A DNA stretch of 64,000 bases from an uncultured Elusimicrobium sp. (GCA_937891135.1 CALAFB010000082.1:62001-126000), one strand, 5' to 3'; counted from the first letter of the stretch, positions 36,510 to 45,213 are shown. Made by a program: numbers and translations. Notes: generated by a model not told the origin, from the sequence alone.

Positions 36510-37475
36510 ATGAAACTATTTTATTTATTGATTTTGTTATGTTTTACAGTACCTGCGGGAGCAGTACCTTCTTTGACGGACTTAGACAGTTGGCAACTGC
36601 CTGACGAAGAAGAAGAAAAGCCGGCTCCCAAGCCAGCTCCAAAACCGGTTGCTTCCAAAACAACGGCTGCTTCGGCCCATACGAAAGAAAAAGGGCCGGA
36701 GTTAGAAGTACAACTAGCCACCAATTTTGGTCTGGCTTCTTCTACCCGGGATGCTTCTGAAATTGCGGTTATGCGTCACTCAGCAGAACAGTTACTATCC
36801 CGCCTGAAAGGGAAAACCCGTTTTTATGTACTATTTAATGCGAATATGCCGGCCTCGGTTGATAAAGTAATTCAAGCTGAAGATGGGCAGGAATATGCGG
36901 TAGTCCTCTTTGGAAATGAAAAACAAAATTATCGGTTATTTTTATTTAAAGGCGGGGTGGAGCAACCTTTACTGGCCGTAGCAGAAAATACAGCCGGGAA
37001 ATTGGATATGTACCGCCAGTATCAGGTAAATGTGGGCGTTACGGAAGAAGATTTTAAGAAAGCTGAACCCGAGGTTGTTGCACAAATAATCACGGAAAAA
37101 GAAACGCAAACCCCGTATCAAGTATATCCATTCAAGGGGCCTTGGTATGTTGTATTTAAAAACGGGAATCCTGTACGCCAGTTTACCCAAGAGTCTCTCT
37201 TGAAAGAATATACGAATAAATTACAAGGGTTAGACCCTGCCTCACAAGTTGTTACAGGGCCGGACCGTACTACTCGGTGGTTGCAGACCCAAACGAAATC
37301 GGATCAACCCCAAAAACGTCTATTTTCAGAAATTGTAGACAGCGGCACTTTGTGGGACCGGAAATATGGTCTTCATGAAGAAGAAAACACTCCTTGGGGC
37401 CCTTCTGCACGCTTCTCGCAGTCAGGCCGTTCACCTAAATCTACGAGGTCTTCTTCCCGTTCCCGCCGGCGGTAA
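36510..37475 (+). CDS. Secreted protein with acidic-proline linker and Arg/Ser-rich basic tail, function unknown
   Basis: About 321 residues. Signal peptide (MKLFYLLILLCFTVPAGA), an EEEEKPAPKPAPKP linker, a roughly 160-residue folded region (IAVMRHSAEQLLSRLKGKTR, GQEYAVVLFGNEKQNYRLFLF, PWYVVFKNGNPVRQFT) and an Arg/Ser-rich tail (RSPKSTRSSSRSRRR). The folded region is paralogous to the protein at 51306. The frame opens at 36504 (MYMK), but the TATAAT spacing argues for 36510. No known domain is recognised; a periplasmic or surface location is inferred. Confidence 0.65.
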   Translation: MKLFYLLILLCFTVPAGAVPSLTDLDSWQLPDEEEEKPAPKPAPKPVASKTTAASAHTKEKGPELEVQLATNFGLASSTRDASEIAVMRHSAEQLLSRLKGKTRFYVLFNANMPASVDKVIQAEDGQEYAVVLFGNEKQNYRLFLFKGGVEQPLLAVAENTAGKLDMYRQYQVNVGVTEEDFKKAEPEVVAQIITEKETQTPYQVYPFKGPWYVVFKNGNPVRQFTQESLLKEYTNKLQGLDPASQVVTGPDRTTRWLQTQTKSDQPQKRLFSEIVDSGTLWDRKYGLHEEENTPWGPSARFSQSGRSPKSTRSSSRSRRR

Positions 37476-37523
37476 AAAGTAATTTGCGTTGTTTGTATGT
37501 TGTGAACTCTCCCAGTTAGGTAA

Positions 37524-37554
37524 ACTAAACCCCCGGCATAGCCGGGGGTTTAGT
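37524..37554. terminator. Hairpin terminator, near copy of the one at 30.5 kb
   Basis: 14-bp perfect arms ACTAAACCCCCGGC / GCCGGGGGTTTAGT around ATA. With the following ATCAC it matches about 36 bases of the hairpin at 30496-30540, with two differences in and beside the loop. Confidence 0.75.
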
Positions 37555-37594
37555 ATCACCACTAAAAAACGGAGGCCGAGCAGCCCCCAATTTT

Positions 37595-37623
37595 TTGCAC
37601 CTATATTTATATTTTGTTATACT
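37595..37623 (+). promoter_or_regulatory. Promoter of the frameshifted pilin at 37692
   Basis: TTGCAC (37595-37600) and TATACT (37618-37623) with 17-base spacing, then AAATACAATTTGATTTTGT, matching the pilin promoter consensus. Confidence 0.75.
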
Positions 37624-37629
37624 GTAAAT

Positions 37630-37691
37630 ACAATTTGATTTTGTATGCACTCTTAAACAAACAAATTGAAATGAAACGGAAAGGAGTGTGT
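37630..37691 (+). promoter_or_regulatory. Pilin leader RNA with the structured core deleted
   Basis: The promoter-proximal part (ACAATTTGATTTTGT) joins directly to the 3' part (CACTCTTAAACAAACAAATTGAAA), so the hairpins and the A/B strands seen at the other pilins are missing. The anti-SD position is retained: CACTCTT (37648-37654) is complementary, with one G-U, to AAGGAGTG (37681-37688) before the pilin ATG. Confidence 0.6.
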
Positions 37692-38181
37692 ATGACATAC
37701 AAAAATACCCGGCGGGGTTTCACGCTTATAGAGTTGTTAGTTGTTGTCCTTATTATCGGTATCTTAGCCGCCGTAGCGTTGCCACAGTATCAAAAAGCCG
37801 TACTCAAAAGCCGGTTTGCTACCATAAAAGGTCTAACCTATAGTTTAGTTCAAGCAGAAGAAATTTACTATTTGGCAAATGGCAGTTATACCGAAGATTT
37901 TACAGAGTTGGATTTGGATACTCCAACGCCTTCTATAGCAGGTGGTAATAAGCGAAATTTTCAAAATTTTTTGCAAATTAAACAAAACTTCTAAATTTGT
38001 TTATTGTGCGGTAACTCAAAACGAAACGGAAATAATAAAATACCAAATTTATTTAAATCATAGTTCGCGTGGTTTCGTTCGTTGGTGTGTTCCTATGGTT
38101 GAAAGTAATATGGTGGAACAAATTTGCAGCCATGAAACAGGTAAAGAAACAAAAGAGCAAAATCAAAGGTTCGTTTATTAG
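37692..38181 (+). pseudogene. Type IV pilin-like gene, frameshifted
   Basis: The ATG at 37692 after AAGGAG gives MTYKNTRRG then [18 protein letters not shown] and PQYQKAVLKSR. The frame stops at 37994, but the overlapping frame continues with a typical pilin C-terminus (FVYCAVTQNETEIIKYQIYL, RGFVRWCVPMVE, QICSHETGKE) to 38181. The switch lies near the T6 run at about 37966-37972. A one-base change there restores a protein of about 163 residues. Recent mutation, slippage at the T-run or a sequencing error are all possible. Confidence 0.72.
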
Positions 38182-38210
38182 TTATATACCTTTCCGATTT
38201 TCAAAATTGC

Positions 38211-38216
38211 TACAAT
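38211..38216 (+). promoter_or_regulatory. -10 box of the EamA gene, leaderless arrangement
   Basis: TACAAT ends exactly 6 bases before the ATG at 38223; no Shine-Dalgarno. Confidence 0.45.
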
Positions 38217-38222
38217 AATTTT

Positions 38223-39119
38223 ATGAGTTACTTATTTGCATTTTGTTTGGCGTTGTGTTGGGGAACGGCGTTTTTGGCCTCTAAAAATATTGTAGAGGTG
38301 CTCCCGCCCTATTGGGGCGCGTTTGCCCGTGTACTAGCCGGGCTTGTTTTTTTTATTATATTGTTTTCCATTCAAAAAGCCCCGTTTAAATGCCCGTTGC
38401 GCCAGTTGTGGCGGCCCTGGGTTATTAGTTTATTGCTGATTTTACTGCCGTTTGCGGCTTTGTCCTGGGGGATTCAACATACGGTGCCTACCATTGCCGG
38501 TATTTTTAACGGTACGGTACCGATATGGAGTTTTTTGGCCGGTGCCGTTTTATTAAAAGGAGTGGACCGTTTTACATGGCGTCGTGCGGCCGGGGTACTT
38601 ATCGGCCTAGCAGGGCTTTTGGTAATTATGCGTCCGCAATGGCAAGCCGCCCTTACTGCTCCTGCTGGGCAAATGACCTTATGGGGCTACATGGCTTTAC
38701 TTTTTATGGCCCTTTGTTACGGACTGGGCAACGTGCTTACCAAAAAAATTATGGTGGATAATACCACACTTCCTTGGCAGGCCAATACCTTTCATCAATA
38801 CTTGTTTGCTGCCGTGGTGTTGTGCGGCATATCGTTGTTAACGGAACCGATCCCCTCATGGACGGTATTTAATACAAAACTGGTCCTTTCCATTGTAAGT
38901 GCTGGGGTTATTTCTTCGGCAGTAGCATTTCTCTTAATGATTGCACTTATTAAACGCTGGGGGGCGACGCGTATGGCCTCAGTAACGTATTTTTCGCCGA
39001 TTATTGCCATGGGAACCGATATTTTATTCCGAGGACGCATCCCGCACGCGCCGGAACTGATGGGTATGGCCCTTATTTTTATCAGTTTGTGGCTCATCCA
39101 AAAGAAAGTAGATAACTAA
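38223..39119 (+). CDS. EamA/DMT-family transporter
   Basis: 298 residues with ten predicted transmembrane helices and two EamA repeats (AFCLALCWGTAFLASKNIVE; MALLFMALCYGLGNVLTKKI). Members of the drug/metabolite transporter superfamily export amino acids or other small metabolites across the inner membrane; the substrate is not predictable. It stands alone between a pilin and the glucan-branching pair. Confidence 0.9.
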   Translation: MSYLFAFCLALCWGTAFLASKNIVEVLPPYWGAFARVLAGLVFFIILFSIQKAPFKCPLRQLWRPWVISLLLILLPFAALSWGIQHTVPTIAGIFNGTVPIWSFLAGAVLLKGVDRFTWRRAAGVLIGLAGLLVIMRPQWQAALTAPAGQMTLWGYMALLFMALCYGLGNVLTKKIMVDNTTLPWQANTFHQYLFAAVVLCGISLLTEPIPSWTVFNTKLVLSIVSAGVISSAVAFLLMIALIKRWGATRMASVTYFSPIIAMGTDILFRGRIPHAPELMGMALIFISLWLIQKKVDN

Positions 39120-39214
39120 CTAATTTTTCCGCTTGTACGGGCACACAAATATGCTAAAATGTAGATGGTAGAATTTACGCATTTTTTATCTATACATACA
39201 GGGGGAGAAGGGAT

Positions 39215-40084
39215 ATGGCGCAAAACTTATCATCGGGTTCACTTTTAAAACCGCTCGTGCGGGACCGCCAAACCGAGGCGGATATTCCGTCCGGCTACGG
39301 CAAGACGGAAAGTTATTTATTGCCGAAAGATCCGGCATGGATGTTTTTATTTTGGGAAATTACTTCCGGTACGCTGGATTTTATTAAGAGCCAATACAAC
39401 CCGGACGTACTTAAACACGCACGCACCATTATCCGTTTGCATGATGTAACGAACGTATCTTATTTTACGGGTGCCAATTCCGTAAAATACTACGATATGC
39501 CGGTTATTTTTGAAGCTAAAAACTGGTACATTAACGCCCCCGAATCCGGCCGTGCTTATATTGCTGATTTAGGTTATTTAACCGCTGACGGGCAATTTAT
39601 TTTAGTAACCCGCAGTAATATGACGTCTGTGCCGCCCGGTAAAATCTCCAACATTGTGGATGATAAATGGATGATTGTGGAAGGAGATTTCCAAAAACTC
39701 TTAAAACTCTCCGGGGCCGATTATATCGGTTTAGGGGCCAGCGAACTGATGCAAGTGGTAGGCCAGCGGTGGAAACTAACCGAACTTACCACATCCGGCG
39801 CGCCGACGTCGTGGTCCTCGTTTGCTTTACACCTAGATAAAGTGCAAGAAGACGAAGATATTTGGCTCAATGCCGATTGTGAGATTATTATTTACGGTTC
39901 TGCCTCTAAAAATGCCATTGTGTCCATTAACGGCAAACAAATTGAATTAAAAGATGGCAAATTTTCTATTCATCAACACCTGTCCGCCGGAGAGGTAGTA
40001 GACTTGCCTATTCATGCGCGTAACGCCAAAGGTGATAAAACGCGCCATATAGACATCAAAGCCGTGCGCGAACAGGGGAAATAA
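39215..40084 (+). CDS. DUF4912 domain protein, partner of the branching enzyme
   Basis: 289 residues. The DUF4912 region is visible (YLLPKDPAWMFLFWEIT, IRLHDVTNVSYFTG, WYINAPESGRAYIADLGYL), a beta-rich carbohydrate-binding-like fold. A C-terminal segment resembles an Ig-like or glucan-binding tail (SINGKQIELKDGKFSIHQHL). GGGGGAGAAGGG precedes the ATG. It is followed one base later by the GH57 branching enzyme; this pairing is common among bacteria, so it probably helps bind alpha-glucan. Confidence 0.8.
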   Translation: MAQNLSSGSLLKPLVRDRQTEADIPSGYGKTESYLLPKDPAWMFLFWEITSGTLDFIKSQYNPDVLKHARTIIRLHDVTNVSYFTGANSVKYYDMPVIFEAKNWYINAPESGRAYIADLGYLTADGQFILVTRSNMTSVPPGKISNIVDDKWMIVEGDFQKLLKLSGADYIGLGASELMQVVGQRWKLTELTTSGAPTSWSSFALHLDKVQEDEDIWLNADCEIIIYGSASKNAIVSINGKQIELKDGKFSIHQHLSAGEVVDLPIHARNAKGDKTRHIDIKAVREQGK

Positions 40085-40085
40085 C

Positions 40086-41708
40086 ATGGGACAAGAGAAG
40101 GGTTATCTTGCGCTGGTACTCCATGCGCACTTGCCATTTATCAAACACCCGGAATATCCGGACTTTTTAGAAGAAGACTGGTTCTACGAAGCCATGGTGG
40201 AAACGTACATTCCGCTGTTAAGTGTGTTTGAAAAATTAACGGATGAAGGGTGCGATTTCCGCTTAACCATGTCCTTAACGCCGCCCTTGTGTAATATGAT
40301 GGAAGACCCGCTTTTAATAGAGCGTTTCCGCCATTATTTAAACCAACGGGCCGAACTATCTGCCAAAGAAATTGAACGCACGCGTGGCACCGAATTTGAA
40401 GGCGTGGCGCGAATGTATTTTGATAAATTCCGCCGCTACCAGGATTTATTTGAAAACCGCTACCACGGGCACGTACTGCAAGGTTTTAAAAAATTCCAGG
40501 ATATGGGCAAACTGGAAATTATTACCTGCTGCGCCACGCACGGATATTTGCCCTTAATGGTACACAAAGAAAGCGTCAACGCACAAATTAAAATTGCCGC
40601 ACATGATTACCGCAGTCGTTTTGGCAAAAATCCGCGCGGGATTTGGCTGGCCGAATGTGCCTATAATCCCGGCGACGATAAATTTTTGCGCGAAGAAGGG
40701 ATCCGATTCTTCTTTACCGAATCGCACGGTATTTTACACGGCACCCCGCGCCCGAAATACGGCGTATATGCGCCGGTGTATTGCCCGGAAACAGGGGTTG
40801 CCGCGTTTGCGCGCGATATGGAATCGGCCCAACAAGTGTGGAGTGCCGAATCCGGCTACCCCGGCGACCACCGCTACCGCGAATTTTACCGCGATTTGGG
40901 TTACGATTTGGATTACGATTACATTAAACCGTATTTACATTCCGACGGCGTACGCCGCAATATCGGTATGAAATACCATAAAATCACCGGCAAAGTATCC
41001 CTGAACCAAAAGCAGGCTTACAACCCGTGGGAAGCGCGCGAAGTAGCCGCCCAGCACGCCGGGAACTTTATGTTCAACCGCCAACAGCAAATAAAGTATT
41101 TAAGCACCATTATTGACCGCAAACCGCTGGTAGTGTCTATGTATGATGCAGAACTCTACGGGCATTGGTGGTATGAAGGAATTGATTTTTTGGAGTTTTT
41201 ATTCAAAAAAATCTATTACGACCAGGATGAAATTAAACTCATTACCCCCATGGAATACTTGCAAATGTACCCGGAAAACCAGGTAGTGCAGCCGTCTATG
41301 TCTAGCTGGGGCGATAAAGGATATCACGACGTGTGGCTTAATAGCGGTAACGACTGGATTTACCGCCACTTAATTAAATCGTCCGAACGGATGATGGAAC
41401 TTGCCAACCGTTTTTCAAATGCCGAAGGGCTTTTGCGCCGGGCTTTAAATCAACTGGCGCGCGAACTTGTCTTAATGCAATCTTCGGACTGGGCGTTTTT
41501 GATGACGACCGGAACCGCCAAAGAGTATTCCACCAAACGCACGAAAGACCACATCAAACGGTTTAATGAACTCTACGAGCAGATTATCGGCAACCGTATT
41601 GATGAGGGGTATGTGTTCAACCTGGAAATGCGCGACTCTATTTTCCAACAAATAGATTACCGCGTGTATTCGTCGGCCGAGAAAGAAAAAGTATTGGCAA
41701 AATACTAA
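40086..41708 (+). CDS. GH57 1,4-alpha-glucan branching enzyme (DUF1957)
   Basis: 540 residues. GH57 motif 1 LVLHAHLPFIKHPEY, the nucleophile region GIWLAECAYNPG, acid/base region SMYDAELYGHWWYEG, and a C-terminal helical DUF1957 domain (NQLARELVLMQSSDWAFLMTTGTA in two parts, with the conserved SSDW). It forms alpha-1,6 branches in glycogen-like polymer in the cytoplasm. It is translationally linked to the DUF4912 gene upstream, and a terminator follows. Confidence 0.92.
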   Translation: MGQEKGYLALVLHAHLPFIKHPEYPDFLEEDWFYEAMVETYIPLLSVFEKLTDEGCDFRLTMSLTPPLCNMMEDPLLIERFRHYLNQRAELSAKEIERTRGTEFEGVARMYFDKFRRYQDLFENRYHGHVLQGFKKFQDMGKLEIITCCATHGYLPLMVHKESVNAQIKIAAHDYRSRFGKNPRGIWLAECAYNPGDDKFLREEGIRFFFTESHGILHGTPRPKYGVYAPVYCPETGVAAFARDMESAQQVWSAESGYPGDHRYREFYRDLGYDLDYDYIKPYLHSDGVRRNIGMKYHKITGKVSLNQKQAYNPWEAREVAAQHAGNFMFNRQQQIKYLSTIIDRKPLVVSMYDAELYGHWWYEGIDFLEFLFKKIYYDQDEIKLITPMEYLQMYPENQVVQPSMSSWGDKGYHDVWLNSGNDWIYRHLIKSSERMMELANRFSNAEGLLRRALNQLARELVLMQSSDWAFLMTTGTAKEYSTKRTKDHIKRFNELYEQIIGNRIDEGYVFNLEMRDSIFQQIDYRVYSSAEKEKVLAKY

Positions 41709-41721
41709 TTGACTATATAAA

Positions 41722-41763
41722 ACATTCCCCGTGCTGAGCAAAGTTCAGACACGGGGATGTTTG
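41722..41763 (+). terminator. Terminator of the branching-enzyme unit
   Basis: ACATTCCCCGTG and CACGGGGATGT pair with one bulged T; TTTGTTATT follows. Confidence 0.75.
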
Positions 41764-41858
41764 TTATTAAACTAAGATTGTATAGTTCTACTAATCAAAA
41801 AATAGACAAAAATAATGAGGGCTCATAGGGCTCCACAAATATTTGCCTGCATATCATG

Positions 41859-42344
41859 TTATGGCAGTTTATATACCATGTCGTTTCCTTCCTGGAGTAT
41901 ACCGCCTAATTGTTGGCACGTTTTGTGTGCCGTTGTATCGTTAGCTATACATTCCCATTTGCCGGCAGATTCGGGATGTAGTTTCATATTGGGGCTGGTA
42001 TACTCAATCATGAAATCCCCAAAATTGGTCATTTTTGGGGTGGCGTAAGCCGACACGCCCATTGCATCGTGCTCGTCCCATTCAAACGCCCAATTTGCGG
42101 TTTCCGGGGGAACACTGATGTCCAGTTCGTCTAGCGGGGGCAAAGCCTCTCTCCCCGTTTGGGCCAACCATACATCTCCGGCGGTTACCACGGCTTTGAG
42201 TACTATTTTAACCTCTGCCACGCGTGCTTTTAATACTGCCTTTTGGTATTGCGGCAACGCTACCGCTGCCAAAATACCAATGATAAGAACTACTACCAAT
42301 AACTCAATAAGCGTAAAACCCCGCCGGGTGTAAAACATGTGCAT
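41859..42344 (-). CDS. Type IV pilin-like protein
   Basis: 161 residues beginning MHMFYTRRG then [18 protein letters not shown] and PQYQKAVLKAR. GAGGTG lies 6 bases before the ATG. The C-terminal domain carries the usual Cys pair (GKWECIAND and HKTCQQLGG). It is solitary and converges with the branching enzyme. Its leader (42364-42526) is the most divergent of the set but keeps the pseudoknot layout. Confidence 0.85.
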   Translation of the reverse strand: MHMFYTRRGFTLIELLVVVLIIGILAAVALPQYQKAVLKARVAEVKIVLKAVVTAGDVWLAQTGREALPPLDELDISVPPETANWAFEWDEHDAMGVSAYATPKMTNFGDFMIEYTSPNMKLHPESAGKWECIANDTTAHKTCQQLGGILQEGNDMVYKLP

Positions 42345-42363
42345 ATTGCACCTCGCATGTAAG

Positions 42364-42526
42364 TTTGGGCCTAGGTATAAAAAACGACGACTGCCTAAGC
42401 CATGCGAGTAACCCGTGCAAATCGTCGATCACCTGTCCTTGCGGACAGGTGAAAAGCAAACGATAGTTGCGGACTCGCATGTGCCTTGCGGATTTACCAC
42501 CCGGCGCAATAAGGGCTTCCCCCTTA
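42364..42526 (-). promoter_or_regulatory. Pilin leader RNA, copy 7 (divergent variant)
   Basis: Minus strand: hairpin TAAGGG/CCCTTA (42510-42526), A ATGCGAGT (42473-42480), B0 ATCGT, hairpin CACCTGT/ACAGGTG (42430-42451), B CGACGA (42422-42427), A' ACTCGCAT (42402-42409), B' TCGTCG (42385-42390). Sequences differ from all other copies, yet A-B-A'-B' pairing and the B0/B' competition remain. A' is also complementary to ATGCGAG at 42352-42358, which contains part of the GAGG Shine-Dalgarno. A 78-codon open frame across this region is not believed to be a gene. Confidence 0.65.
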
Positions 42527-42578
42527 CTTCCTTTCAACAAATCATCAAATTGAGTTTAAATATGTGTGGTTATTCCTC

Positions 42579-43133
42579 CTACAAAAACGCGTATTCTTTC
42601 CAAAAATTCGTCAAAACTTCGTCTAAAAATAATTCTTTGCTGGTATCACTACCGGAAATAGTTTTTAGACTGGTAGCCGTTGTACGCAGCCCCGCGGGTA
42701 AGCGGTTGTTGAGGTAAATCCCGGCTCCCAGCAGCCAGCTGCCGTTTTCCGTTTGCTCCGCTAAAATGCCGGCAAATTTTTTCCAGGTGCGGGCCGATTT
42801 GTCATACAAGCACATATCCCCGTTACTCATGATTTTGGTTTTTAAACCAAATACAGCGAAGATAACATCCGAAATAGCATTACTTAGGGCAGCTGTTAAT
42901 TTTTTAGCGTTTAACGCAAAAGAAGGGTGCAAAATGAGCGTGAAATAAACCCCGCCTTCCCCGGCGTAAAAAGAACAGCCGTTATTGCCCAAGGCAGCAG
43001 TTTGGCGGCAAGCCAAAATAAGCGTGCTATCCGCTTCGGTAGCGGCCAGCGTGCGGGCCAGCGTTTGGGTGCTGGCAATTTCTTCTAAAAAGATTACTTT
43101 TTGTACAGCTTTAAATGTAACTATTTTTTCCAT
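42579..43133 (-). CDS. BirA-like biotin/lipoate ligase domain protein, catalytic loop degenerate
   Basis: 184 residues matching the catalytic domain of biotin protein ligase in order: STQTLARTLA, the biotin-loop region QTAALGNNGCSFYAGEGGVYFTL, KFAGILAEQ, and WLLGAGIYLNNRLP. The Gly-Arg-Gly-Arg loop that binds biotinyl-AMP is replaced by LGNNGCS, and the usual KWPND is MSNGD, so normal biotinylation is doubtful. It lacks both the HTH and C-terminal domains of larger BirA proteins. Monocistronic, downstream of uvrB on the same strand. Confidence 0.65.
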   Translation of the reverse strand: MEKIVTFKAVQKVIFLEEIASTQTLARTLAATEADSTLILACRQTAALGNNGCSFYAGEGGVYFTLILHPSFALNAKKLTAALSNAISDVIFAVFGLKTKIMSNGDMCLYDKSARTWKKFAGILAEQTENGSWLLGAGIYLNNRLPAGLRTTATSLKTISGSDTSKELFLDEVLTNFWKEYAFL

Positions 43134-43146
43134 ACGTTATATTTTA

Positions 43147-45135
43147 CTATTTTAATTTCATTTGTTTAAGTTCAAATAAACGGTCGCGCAGTTCGGCTGC
43201 CAGTTCAAAGTTAAGTGCCTCGGCAGCCTCGCGCATTTGTTGTTCCAAGTCCTTTTCTAAATGTTTGATATTTTTGACGGTAGGAGTTGGCAGCGTTTCG
43301 CTTAAAATACCAAACGCACTGGTTTGGGTTTTGCGTTCAAATTCTTTTAAATCCGTCTCCGTTTTTTGGATCGTTTTAGGCGTGATGTGATGCTCTTTGT
43401 TGTAGGCTTCCTGGATTTCCCGGCGGCGGTTCATTTCATTTAAGGCGTACTTAATAGAATCTGTTTGACGGTCTGCATACAAAATCACTTCCCCGCCCAC
43501 ATTACGTGCGGCGCGGCCGGAAATTTGGATTAGCGTAGTGGTGTTACGCAAGAAGCCTTCGTTATCGGCTCCCAAAATGGCTACGAGCCCTACTTGCGGA
43601 ATGTCTATTCCTTCACGTAACAGGTTAATACCGACGAGTACATCAAACTCTCCCGCTTTAAACTGACGTAAAATTTCCACGCGCGCTAACGAATCAATAT
43701 CACTATGTAAATAGCGCGTTTTAATCTTTTTCTGTAAGAAAAATTCGCTTAAATCTTCGGCTGTTTTTTTAGTGAGTGCTAATACTAGCGTTCGTTCTGC
43801 GCGTTTTTTATGCTCGTAAATTTTTTGGACCAAATGGTCAATTTGCCCTTCGGTGGAGTGTACAATCACTTTGGGGTCTACGAGCCCGGTCGGGCGGATG
43901 ACCTGCTCTACAATGTGGTTGCCGCTGACGGTTAGTTCATACGGGCCCGGCGTGGCAGACACAAAAATAGAGGAGGGCATGAGTGTTTCAAATTCGTCAA
44001 ATTTTAAGGGGCGGTTGTCTAAGGCCGACGGCAGGCGGAACCCGAAATCTACCAGCATTTGCTTGCGGGCACGGTCCCCGTTAAACATACCGCGTACTTG
44101 CGGCAAGGCCACGTGGGATTCATCTACAAATAATAAAAAATCATCAAATCGTTTGAAATAGTCTAGTAAACACGCCGGGCGTTGCCCGGGGGCCCGCCCG
44201 TCCATATAGCGTGAATAGTTTTCAATACCGCTACAAAAACCGGCTTGGCGGATCATTTCCAGGTCATATTCGGTACGTTGTTTAAGACGGTAGGCTTCCA
44301 TGTCTTTGCCTTGGGCCATTAACTCCGCGTGGCGTATTTCTAAATCTTTTTCAATTTGCGTGAGTGCGTGCTGGGTGTCTTCATCGGTAGCCACAAAATG
44401 TTTGGCCGGGTAAATCCAGGCTTCGTCTAGCTCGGCTAGTATGTTGCCGGTGATTGGGTGGATTTCATAAATATGCGCAATTGTTTTGCCGGTAATTTCC
44501 ACACGAATGGCGTTTTGTGAATACGGCGTCATTACATCGGTAAACGGGCCGCGCATGCGGAACTTGCCGGAAGAAAATTCTAACTCGTCACGCTGGTATT
44601 GAATTTTAATCAAATGTCCGGAAAGTTGCCCGCGGGTCATTTCGGCCCCTTTCTTTACGTAAATACGCATTTCATGGAAACTATCCGGCGAACCTATATT
44701 GTAAATACACGATACCGACGCAACCACCACAACATCCTTGCGGGTAAGTAGGGAAGTGGTGGCTTTTAGACGTAATTTATCAATTTGTTCGTTAACGGCA
44801 GAATCCTTTTCAATATAGGTATCGGTTTGCGGGATGTAGGCTTCGGGTTGGTAATAATCGTAATACGAAATAAAATACTCTACGGCGTTATGCGGGAAAA
44901 ACTGTTTAAACTCGCCATATAACTGGGCAGCTAATACTTTGTTAGGTGATAAAATAAGCGTGGGCCGGTTTAAACGTGTGATCACATTGGCCATGGTAAA
45001 TGTTTTGCCCGAGCCCGTTACCCCCAGTAAGGTTTGGCGGGTATGCCCGGCTTGTACGCCCTTTACCAGCGCGTCAATGGCCTTGGGTTGATCCCCTGCC
45101 GGTGTAAAGTTAGAAACAAGTTGAAACTTTGCCAT
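43147..45135 (-). CDS. uvrB: Excinuclease ABC subunit B
   Basis: 662 residues, the damage-verifying helicase-like subunit of nucleotide excision repair. Walker A LLGVTGSGKTFTMA, beta-hairpin region FISYYDYYQPEAYIPQTDTYIEKD (in pieces), DEAD-like VDESHVALPQVRGMFNGD, helicase motif VI QISGRAARNVGG, and a C-terminal UVR domain (LEQQMREAAEALNFELAAELRD in parts) that binds UvrC. uvrA and uvrC are elsewhere. Confidence 0.97.
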   Translation of the reverse strand: MAKFQLVSNFTPAGDQPKAIDALVKGVQAGHTRQTLLGVTGSGKTFTMANVITRLNRPTLILSPNKVLAAQLYGEFKQFFPHNAVEYFISYYDYYQPEAYIPQTDTYIEKDSAVNEQIDKLRLKATTSLLTRKDVVVVASVSCIYNIGSPDSFHEMRIYVKKGAEMTRGQLSGHLIKIQYQRDELEFSSGKFRMRGPFTDVMTPYSQNAIRVEITGKTIAHIYEIHPITGNILAELDEAWIYPAKHFVATDEDTQHALTQIEKDLEIRHAELMAQGKDMEAYRLKQRTEYDLEMIRQAGFCSGIENYSRYMDGRAPGQRPACLLDYFKRFDDFLLFVDESHVALPQVRGMFNGDRARKQMLVDFGFRLPSALDNRPLKFDEFETLMPSSIFVSATPGPYELTVSGNHIVEQVIRPTGLVDPKVIVHSTEGQIDHLVQKIYEHKKRAERTLVLALTKKTAEDLSEFFLQKKIKTRYLHSDIDSLARVEILRQFKAGEFDVLVGINLLREGIDIPQVGLVAILGADNEGFLRNTTTLIQISGRAARNVGGEVILYADRQTDSIKYALNEMNRRREIQEAYNKEHHITPKTIQKTETDLKEFERKTQTSAFGILSETLPTPTVKNIKHLEKDLEQQMREAAEALNFELAAELRDRLFELKQMKLK

Positions 45136-45213
45136 AAAAATATTGTACTTAATTCCGAAACGCCATACAGGGGGAACCTTCGCATTTATGCTATAATATT
45201 TTTACAATTTTAT

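Noticed and set aside
37966..37980. Programmed frameshifting in the pilin at 37692
   Set aside because: The T6 run has no evident downstream stimulatory structure, and two other pilins are frameshifted at unrelated sites, so mutation is simpler.
42304..42540. 78-codon open frame on the minus strand in front of the pilin
   Set aside because: It coincides with the structured leader (hairpins and long-range complements) and its sequence looks like translated stem-loops; no homologue is recognised.
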